Source of the DNA: Pseudomonas chlororaphis
GTDB lineage: Bacteria; Pseudomonadota; Gammaproteobacteria; Pseudomonadales; Pseudomonadaceae
NCBI RefSeq assembly: GCF_001921865.1
Contig: NZ_MSCT01000010.1
Location: 248,001 to 312,000, forward strand
Reading direction: 5' to 3'
DNA: 64,000 nt
The notes below the pieces were generated by a model. That model saw only the letters and a list, made by a program, of their open reading frames with translations. It did no database searches and was not told the DNA's origin. Positions 34,062 through 40,241 of the stretch are shown here, in pieces (the first letter of the stretch is position 1; each line of letters begins with the position of its first letter). The position numbers and the translations under genes are program-made.

Positions 34062-35015
34062 TCAGCCCAGCGGTCGGATTGGCCGGCCGGCGGCCCAGGC
34101 CTGGATGTCTTCAATCATCTGGCCGAAGAACTGCTGGTAATTCTGCCGGCTGACGTAACCGATATGGGGCGTGGCCAGCACGTTGGGCAGGCGCCGGAAC
34201 GGATGGTCCGCGGGCAGCGGTTCCTGCTCGAACACATCCAGCGCCGCGCCGGCCAGTTGCCCGCGTTCGAGGGCGGCGATCAGCGCCGCTTCGTCGACGA
34301 TCGGCCCGCGGGCGGTATTGACCAGCAGCGCCGTGGGTTTCATCCAGGCCAATACCTGGGCGTCTACCAGGCCGCGGCTGCGCTCGCTGAGCACCAGGTG
34401 CACCGACAACACGTCGGCCTGCTCGAACAGCTGCTGCTTGCTGACGTAGGTCACGCCAGCCGCGGCGGCGCGTTCGGCGCTGAGGTTCTCGCTCCAGGCG
34501 ATCACCCGCATGCCGAACACCTGGCCGAACTGCGCCACCCGCTGGCCGATGCTGCCCAGGCCGAGGATGCCCAGGGTCTTGCCGTGCAGGTCGCCGCCCA
34601 GGCCTTGTTGCCAGTGGCCGGCGCGCAGGGCGTTGGCTTCGTCGAGCAGGTTGCGGGTCCGGGCCATGATCAGCGCCCAGGTCAGCTCCGGCGCCGCGTG
34701 CTTGTAGCTGTCGGTGCCGCAGACCTGGATGCCCAGTCCGGCGGCGGCCGGCAGGTCGATGGCGGCGTTGCGCATGCCGCCGGTGAGCAGCAGCTTGAGC
34801 CGCGGCAGGCGGCGCAGCAGCTGCTCGTCGAAACGCGTGCGCTCGCGCATCACGCAGATCACCTCGAACGGCGCCAGGCGCTGGCTCAGGGTCGCGGTGT
34901 CGCCGGGGTAGTCATGGATAAAGCTGACCTGGCCGATGCCCGCCAGCACCGACCAGTCCACGGTGTCGCGGGCAACGTCCTGCCAGTCATCGATTACTGC
35001 GATCTGTACGCTCAT
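34062..35015 (-). CDS. D-2-hydroxyacid dehydrogenase family protein
   Basis: 317 residues. NAD(P)-dependent reduction of a 2-keto acid or oxidation of a D-2-hydroxy acid. The Rossmann motif is GILGLGSIGQRVAQFG (residues ~148-163), followed by NTARGPIVDEAAL with the substrate Arg, the Glu of the relay near ALDVFEQEPLP, and the catalytic His in ATPHIGYVSRQNYQQFF. Length and motifs match the glyoxylate/hydroxypyruvate and phosphoglycerate dehydrogenase group, but the exact substrate cannot be read. 21 nt downstream of a secreted hydrolase gene, probably one transcript, ending at a clear terminator. Confidence 0.9.
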   Translation of the reverse strand: MSVQIAVIDDWQDVARDTVDWSVLAGIGQVSFIHDYPGDTATLSQRLAPFEVICVMRERTRFDEQLLRRLPRLKLLLTGGMRNAAIDLPAAAGLGIQVCGTDSYKHAAPELTWALIMARTRNLLDEANALRAGHWQQGLGGDLHGKTLGILGLGSIGQRVAQFGQVFGMRVIAWSENLSAERAAAAGVTYVSKQQLFEQADVLSVHLVLSERSRGLVDAQVLAWMKPTALLVNTARGPIVDEAALIAALERGQLAGAALDVFEQEPLPADHPFRRLPNVLATPHIGYVSRQNYQQFFGQMIEDIQAWAAGRPIRPLG

Positions 35016-35036
35016 GAGGGCTCCGGGGGATACGTG

Positions 35037-36047
35037 TCATTGGGGGGCAAGCCAGCCCAGCAGGGCCCGGTGGAACGGCTCCGGCTCTTCCATCTGCGGG
35101 GCGTGGCCCAGGCCGGGGAATTCGATCAGGGTCGCGTGCGGGATCAGCCCGGCCACCTGCTTGCCCAGTTCCTGGTAGCGACCGATCCGCGCCTTGACCG
35201 CCGGCGGCGCGATGTCGCTGCCGATGGCGGTGGTGTCGGCGGTGCCGATCAACAGCAGGGTCGGCATCGGCAGGTCCTTGAATTCGTAGTACACCGGCTG
35301 GGTGAAGATCATGTCGTAAATCAACGCCGAGTTCCACGCCACCCGCGTATGCCCCGGGCCTTTGTTCAGGCCGGCGAGCATGTCCACCCAGCGCTCGAAT
35401 TCCGGCTTCCAGCGCCCGCCGTAATAGGTGCTGCGTTCGTAGTTGCGAATGCCCTCGGCCGACAGCTTGAGCTCGCGCTGGTACCACTGGTCGACGCTGC
35501 GATAGGGCACGCCGAGGGCCTTCCAGTCTTCCAGGCCGATCGGGTTGACCAGCGCCAGTTGTTGCACCTGGTCGGGGTATTGCAGCGCATAGCGGGTGGC
35601 CAGCATGCCGCCGGTGGAGTGGCCCAGCAGGCTGACCTGGGCGATGCCCAACCGGTCCAGCAACTGCCGGGTGTTCTGCGCCAGTTGCTGGAAGCTGTAT
35701 TGATAATGCTCAGGCTTGCTCGAGGTGCAGAAACCGATCTGGTCCGGGGCGATAACCCGGTAGCCGGCGTCGCTCAGGGCCTTGATCGAGCCGTCCCAGG
35801 TCGCCCCGCAGAAGTTCTTGCCGTGCATCAGCACGATGCTGCGCCCGTTGGGCGTGCCCTTGGCCGGCACGTCCATATAGCCCATCTGCAAGGCCTGGCC
35901 CTGGGACTCGAAGGCAAAGTGCCGCAATGGGTAGGGGTAGTCGAAACCTTGCAGTTCGGGGCCGTAGGCCGGTATTTCAGCGGCAAGGGTGGGCAGGGCC
36001 AGGGTCAGAAACAGGCTGGGCAGCCAGCGGAGGCAGGGTCGGGGCAC
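35037..36047 (-). CDS. Secreted alpha/beta hydrolase
   Basis: 336 residues from a GTG start. The ribosome site TTTGGAG lies 7 nt before it, and the resulting N terminus is a clean Sec signal (MPRPCLRWLPSLFLTLALPTLAAE) written here only in part: LPSLFLTLALPTLAAE. The fold motifs are SIVLMHGKNFCGATW (oxyanion loop), LLGHSTGGMLATRYA (nucleophile Ser), a late Asp in LLIGTADTTAIG and the catalytic His in FPGLGHAPQMEEPEPF. Periplasmic esterase or epoxide-hydrolase-like enzyme of unknown substrate. Paired with the dehydrogenase downstream. Confidence 0.85.
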   Translation of the reverse strand: MPRPCLRWLPSLFLTLALPTLAAEIPAYGPELQGFDYPYPLRHFAFESQGQALQMGYMDVPAKGTPNGRSIVLMHGKNFCGATWDGSIKALSDAGYRVIAPDQIGFCTSSKPEHYQYSFQQLAQNTRQLLDRLGIAQVSLLGHSTGGMLATRYALQYPDQVQQLALVNPIGLEDWKALGVPYRSVDQWYQRELKLSAEGIRNYERSTYYGGRWKPEFERWVDMLAGLNKGPGHTRVAWNSALIYDMIFTQPVYYEFKDLPMPTLLLIGTADTTAIGSDIAPPAVKARIGRYQELGKQVAGLIPHATLIEFPGLGHAPQMEEPEPFHRALLGWLAPQ

Positions 36048-36353
36048 GGGATGACTCCAAAGTATCGGCCAATCCTGGAAGGGCTGGATTAGCGGTTCAT
36101 TAAGTACCGGCAAGCGCTCGGGAACAGCTGTCCGGATGCCCGCCGCGGTGCCGTTCGAGAATGGACAGGCGTCGGACGCTGGCTTTCGGATAGTTTTGTA
36201 TCAAAAGTTTTCTATGGGCTGAAAATCGCCGTCACAATATTTTTCCGTACAACTCGATTTCTTGAAAAACTAGTTTCCTCGGTTATATTGGCTCGCGGCA
36301 GGACGCCATTACGCTTTTGGCGTACCTGGAAACAGCTAGACAAGGAGCAAGTC
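36048..36353. other. AT-rich divergent intergenic region before the peptide gene
   Basis: 306 nt, clearly richer in A and T than the flanking genes from about 36185 on. It contains the promoter of the small-peptide gene; no other gene was seen. Confidence 0.6.
36262..36289 (+). promoter_or_regulatory. Sigma70-like promoter of the small-peptide gene
   Basis: TTGAAA at 36262-36267 and TATATT at 36284-36289 with a 16-nt spacer. A start near 36296 gives a leader of about 58 nt ending in an AAGGAG site (36342-36347) before the ATG at 36354. Confidence 0.65.
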
Positions 36354-36515
36354 ATGAACCAGAAGATCCAGCAAGGTGCGACCGCACCGAACCATCAAGA
36401 CAGTGAAAAAGTACTCTTCAGCAAGGAAGAGTTGCTGGCCTTGAGCGACGCCATCAAGAAGTCCAAGACCCGGGTTTCCGAAACCAAGGCGGCGAGCTGC
36501 GCCTACCACCGTTGA
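36354..36515 (+). CDS. Small peptide, candidate RiPP precursor
   Basis: 53 residues, unrecognised. The first ~35 residues are charged and probably helical (SEKVLFSKEELLALSDAIKK), which would suit a leader. The last ~18 are rich in Ser, Thr and Lys and end AASCAYHR, with a single Cys49, then Tyr51, His52 and C-terminal Arg53. There is no signal peptide and no double-Gly cleavage motif. AAGGAG precedes the ATG by 6 nt. The gene has its own promoter and is followed by a strong hairpin and then by a run of modification-type genes in the same direction. That layout is typical of ribosomally made, post-translationally modified peptides; the assignment as precursor is inference. Confidence 0.7.
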   Translation: MNQKIQQGATAPNHQDSEKVLFSKEELLALSDAIKKSKTRVSETKAASCAYHR

Positions 36516-36525
36516 GTTGACCCCG

Positions 36526-36555
36526 AAAAAGCAAGAAAGGCATTTCTTGCTTTTT
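36526..36555 (+). terminator. Attenuator-type hairpin after the peptide gene
   Basis: A perfect 13-bp inverted repeat, AAAAAGCAAGAAA and TTTCTTGCTTTTT, around a GGCA loop, starting 10 nt after the stop codon. The T-run makes it a Rho-independent terminator. It would give abundant short transcript for the peptide and lower read-through into the enzymes. Confidence 0.85.
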
Positions 36556-36601
36556 CACTTTTTGGGTAGTGAGTCTTCAGTTGTCACCCAGGGAGGGGGA
36601 C

Positions 36602-38074
36602 ATGAGAGCGATCTTTGTCGGCCATCAAACGTGGCTGGTGGAACATGGAAGCACCAGGGTCCTGATTGACCCGCTGTTATGCGAAGACTTCGGTCTGGTC
36701 GACGAACACCGGATCGAGATCTACCCGCCGCGCACAGTCGATGCCGCGGCATTATCCGATGTAGACCTGATTTTCCTCAGTCACGAACATTCCGATCATT
36801 TCGATATCCAGTCGTTGAACCTGTTGCCGCGTTCCGCCCGGTTCGTGGTCGGGGCGACCATCGTCGAACCGGTCAAGCAGTGCATCCGCGACCTTGGATT
36901 CACGCTCACTGAAGTCAATGACACCGAGCCGATGCGGGTCGGCGACCTGAGTCTGCGCTTCTACCCGGCGGATCCGAAGACCGCCTTCTGGGAAAGCCGG
37001 GTCACCCAGGTGCATATCGAGGAGGCCGAGCAGCCGAGTAGCGGCATCTTCATTGCCGTGGACGCCCTGGTGTCCGAGGTGTTCAAGAGCGACATCGTCG
37101 AAGAGCGGTTGGCTCCGCCCAAGCTGGTGATTGTCTCGAACAATTCCAGGGTGTCGCCGCCGGGCGCCTTCCAGTCCCTGGAAAACTGGGGCAAGAACGC
37201 CAGCGACAGCAACCGCAAAGTCGGTCCGTTGGGGATCGGGGTGCTGAGCGCGGTGCTGACCAGCTATATGGACGACTTTCCGGTGCAACCCGAGAACATT
37301 GCGCTGTGCGGCGGTGGGTTCATCAAGCGCCTGGGCGGGTTCGCCGCTTTCCCGTTTTCCGACCAGCCGACGCTGAGCCGGCTGGCCAATCGGCTCAGTC
37401 TGGACACCAATATCGTCGGCCTGCTGCCGGGCGAGGCCTTTGCCCTGGACCCTGAACCCGGACCGCAGGCGGCTATCGATTGGGTCCAGGTGGACAAGGT
37501 GCAGCACAGCTTGTTGATCGAAGAACTGGACCAGTTCATCGAGGCGCGCAAGACCGTCGAGGTGGTCGCTTCGGTGCGTCCGGATGTGCAGGACGATGCG
37601 GCCTATGAAGCGCTGTTGCGGCGCGCGGAAGCCGAGCTGCAACGCCTGGCGAAAAGCCTGATGCTGTTCATCACCGGGCGCAGGGCGCTGGCGATGTCTC
37701 ATCACAAGGGGCGCAAGCTGGGGCCGAAAAGAATCGTTTTCAGCTTCGTCTCGCGGGCCCTCGGGCGCCAGGACAGTTACGCGCTGAACCTGATCAGCGG
37801 CCAGTTCGAGGCTGAACCGCAAAGCCAGCTCGAGTCGCTGGTGGCGCAGTACCCCTTTGGCGTATGCCTGCCGCTGGTGGATTTCGTCGGTATGGCCGAG
37901 GGCGACCTGCAGATCTGGGACATCGTCGGCGTTTCGGTCCAGTCGTGGTTCGAGAATGGCATCTTCGACGGATTGATCCCGTTCTTCTACAGCTACTACG
38001 GCGAGAACGGCAGCCCCGAACTGCTGGCGAAAATCATCGCGCGCAGTATGCACAGCCTGGAGGCATGCCCATGA
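36602..38074 (+). CDS. Metallo-beta-lactamase-fold protein, intact metal motif (peptide cluster)
   Basis: 490 residues. The N-terminal ~300 residues are an MBL-fold domain with HEHSDH (His61, His63, Asp65, His66) and an early IDP (Asp23). A further shared block reads FWESRVTQVHIE. The C-terminal ~150 residues form a second domain with LVDFVGMAEGDLQIWDI, shared with the next gene. UlaG-type hydrolases and diiron MBL oxygenases both use such motifs, so hydrolysis, lyase or oxidative chemistry is possible. AGGGAGGGG precedes the ATG; a GTG at 36569 lies upstream without a good site. Its stop overlaps the next start (ATGA). No exact family is recognised. Confidence 0.8.
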   Translation: MRAIFVGHQTWLVEHGSTRVLIDPLLCEDFGLVDEHRIEIYPPRTVDAAALSDVDLIFLSHEHSDHFDIQSLNLLPRSARFVVGATIVEPVKQCIRDLGFTLTEVNDTEPMRVGDLSLRFYPADPKTAFWESRVTQVHIEEAEQPSSGIFIAVDALVSEVFKSDIVEERLAPPKLVIVSNNSRVSPPGAFQSLENWGKNASDSNRKVGPLGIGVLSAVLTSYMDDFPVQPENIALCGGGFIKRLGGFAAFPFSDQPTLSRLANRLSLDTNIVGLLPGEAFALDPEPGPQAAIDWVQVDKVQHSLLIEELDQFIEARKTVEVVASVRPDVQDDAAYEALLRRAEAELQRLAKSLMLFITGRRALAMSHHKGRKLGPKRIVFSFVSRALGRQDSYALNLISGQFEAEPQSQLESLVAQYPFGVCLPLVDFVGMAEGDLQIWDIVGVSVQSWFENGIFDGLIPFFYSYYGENGSPELLAKIIARSMHSLEACP

Positions 38075-39459
38075 AGCTGACGATGATCGGCCATGAAAGC
38101 TGGTCGCTGCAGGCGGACGATACTCACTTGCTGATCGACCCCGTGCTGGGGCACGGCTTCGGTTCCGACGCCGAGCGACAGTTCTCCATCGTCCCGGCGC
38201 GCAGCGTCGACCTGCAGCGCATGCCGGCGGTGGACGGGATTGTTCTGACCACCGAACACCTGCAGCACTTCAATCCGGCCTCCCTGCGCCAGCTGTCGTC
38301 GGACTATGGGCATCTGCTCAAACACCAGGTGGTGTACGTCCCGGAACTGTTTCCGGGGGCGGCCGAAGCCATTGTCCGTGCCTGCGGTTACCAAGTGCGC
38401 CGGATCGATACCCAGGCCGAGTTCACCATCGGCTCGCTGAGCCTGCGTTTCTATATGCCGCGCACCGACGTGCTGTTCTGGGACAGCCGGGTGGCCTCGC
38501 TGCATGTCGAGCGACAGAGGGGCGAGGCGTTGTTCATCCAGTCCGATACACGCATCGCCGATGCCTATTTTGCCGACGTCAACAGCGGGGCCGTCACCTG
38601 GCCGCAAGTCATGGTGATGACCAACAATTTCCAGGGCAGCGGGGCGCAAGGGCCGATTGGCCTGGACAATCTGTTGCCGGTGCCCGACCAGCGTTATACG
38701 CGGGTGCCCGGTTTGCGCCTGCTGGACGAGATCGTGCACAAACCGATGCGCCGGCTGAATCAGGTGCCGACGCTGATTCTCGCGGGCAATGGTTATCGCG
38801 ACCCCTTCGGCAAGATGCACCAGCCCTGGTCGAACCTTGAACTGGCAGAGATCTGCAGCGAATTGTCATTGCTGCGCACGGTGCACTCGCTGGCGCCTGG
38901 CGAAAGCTTCGACGTGGCGACCGCACAGCCCGGCGAACCGGCGGGCTGGATCAGCACGTCCTGCGAGGTCGACACGCGCCCGGCGCAAGGGCAGGGCCGC
39001 CGGACGTCGCTCGATACACAGCAGATCAAGGCCTACCTCGATGAAATGGCCAGGACCTGGCTGATCACCCGCTACGGCCAGGTACTGATGACCCAGGGCG
39101 AGTACCTGGGCCGCCCCGTAGGGCCGTGCCGCGTGGCGTTGCAATTGACCCGCGAAGACGGGGCCAGCCAGCAGTGGTTGCTGGACGTGTCCAGGGTCGA
39201 GTTCGTCGAAGTCCCGGACGAAGGCGTGGGGGCGATCAAGCGTTATCCCTATGGCATTCGTGTCGAGCATGGGGATTTCTGCCGGCTGCTGCTCGGCGAG
39301 CTGCAAATCTGGGAGCTGCTCAACCTGTCGGCGTCGCAATGGTATGTCTGCGATCGCTATGACAGTCCGCTGGCGTTCTGGCTCGAGTACTACAACGAGC
39401 AGGTGGACTATGGGCGCGCCCTGCACAGTTATGAACGTTCCCTGGCGATTGCGCCATGA
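38071..39459 (+). CDS. Degenerate paralogue of the upstream MBL-fold protein
   Basis: 462 residues. It aligns with its upstream neighbour without a gap over the first 68 residues (both have G7-H8, IDP at 22-24 and the metal motif at 61-66), and again at FWDSRVASLHVE and GELQIWELLNLSASQW near the C terminus. But the metal motif HEHSDH has become TEHLQH: His61 is Thr and Asp65 is Gln. It is therefore probably not catalytic as a dinuclear enzyme and may be a partner subunit or substrate-binding protein for the intact copy. GGAGG lies 7 nt before the ATG. The stop overlaps the start of the kinase-like gene. Confidence 0.8.
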   Translation: MKLTMIGHESWSLQADDTHLLIDPVLGHGFGSDAERQFSIVPARSVDLQRMPAVDGIVLTTEHLQHFNPASLRQLSSDYGHLLKHQVVYVPELFPGAAEAIVRACGYQVRRIDTQAEFTIGSLSLRFYMPRTDVLFWDSRVASLHVERQRGEALFIQSDTRIADAYFADVNSGAVTWPQVMVMTNNFQGSGAQGPIGLDNLLPVPDQRYTRVPGLRLLDEIVHKPMRRLNQVPTLILAGNGYRDPFGKMHQPWSNLELAEICSELSLLRTVHSLAPGESFDVATAQPGEPAGWISTSCEVDTRPAQGQGRRTSLDTQQIKAYLDEMARTWLITRYGQVLMTQGEYLGRPVGPCRVALQLTREDGASQQWLLDVSRVEFVEVPDEGVGAIKRYPYGIRVEHGDFCRLLLGELQIWELLNLSASQWYVCDRYDSPLAFWLEYYNEQVDYGRALHSYERSLAIAP

Positions 39460-40241
39460 CCGGACGGGCAGCCTTTGAACATGTACATCTGGAGCTTCTC
39501 AGCGATGCCCAGGTGCAGCTTCGGCGACAGGCGCTTGCGCAAGTGCTGGGCGAGCGCTACCAGATTCTGCAGGTGCTGGGCCAGTCGGTGAAATCCCTGG
39601 TTTGCGCAGGCCGGTGCGCAGTTTCCGGCAAGCAGGTGGTGATCAAGCGATATTTCGACGAGGCCGCCTATGCCGCCGAAGTCAGTGGCTACCTGCTGTT
39701 CCGTTCGGGGCCGGTCGCTACTGTGCAGTATCAGGATGCGCAGCATCAGGTGCTGGTGCTGGAGCATCTCCAGGGTCGTTTGCCCATCCCGGCCGACCTG
39801 CCTGATGTGATCGCGGCCTACGCCGCGATGCATGCCGTGGCGCTGGCGAACATCCAGTTGGCCGTGGGCCATCGCAGTACGCCTGATTTCCTTGATCCTT
39901 GCCTGTCGTCCCTCTGCCGTTTCCCTTCATTCGACTTGCAGGGCATCAGCGTCGGCGATGGCAAGCCGGAGCATCTGCTCGTCACTGCGGATGGTGTGCG
40001 CATCATCGATCTGGAGACCCATTCGCTGCGGCGCAGCGTGTGGTTCGACATTCTGTCCCTGAGCCGTTTCATGGACGCGGGCATGGACTTTTCCTGGCAT
40101 CTGGGGAAATGGCTGGCGCACTACTGCGCGTGCCGGGGCATCCCCGTCCACTATTACGACCTGCAGAAAATCCGTGACTGCCTGCAGCGTGTACGGGCCC
40201 TGGAGCCCGGCAAGGTGTATTGCGAGGAGACCATGCCGTGA
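39456..40241 (+). CDS. APH/choline-kinase-like protein (peptide cluster)
   Basis: 261 residues with the outline of an aminoglycoside-phosphotransferase-fold kinase. Lys64 in VVIKRYFD would bind ATP phosphates, Glu75 could pair with it, the catalytic loop reads VGDGKPEHLLV (Asp168) and the metal Asp is in RIIDLETH (Asp185). The usual HGD is VGD and the Asn of the loop is His173, so it is divergent but may be active. Kinases of this fold phosphorylate Ser/Thr in class V lanthipeptide and thioviridamide-type pathways, a possible parallel. Overlaps the genes on both sides by 4 and 4 nt. Substrate unknown. Confidence 0.7.
   Translation: MTGRAAFEHVHLELLSDAQVQLRRQALAQVLGERYQILQVLGQSVKSLVCAGRCAVSGKQVVIKRYFDEAAYAAEVSGYLLFRSGPVATVQYQDAQHQVLVLEHLQGRLPIPADLPDVIAAYAAMHAVALANIQLAVGHRSTPDFLDPCLSSLCRFPSFDLQGISVGDGKPEHLLVTADGVRIIDLETHSLRRSVWFDILSLSRFMDAGMDFSWHLGKWLAHYCACRGIPVHYYDLQKIRDCLQRVRALEPGKVYCEETMP

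Noticed and set aside
33848..34114. 88-codon minus-strand frame between the glgA control region and the dehydrogenase gene
   Set aside because: It runs through the terminator at 34003-34033 and has no ribosome site.
34056..36092. 678-codon plus-strand frame opposite the dehydrogenase and hydrolase genes
   Set aside because: Antisense to two genes with intact catalytic motifs; no signal of its own.
36354..36515. Small peptide as a PqqA or methanobactin precursor
   Set aside because: It lacks the PqqA E-x3-Y core, and no PqqC/PqqE, MbnB (DUF692) or MbnC gene is nearby; the MBL proteins are much longer than PqqB.
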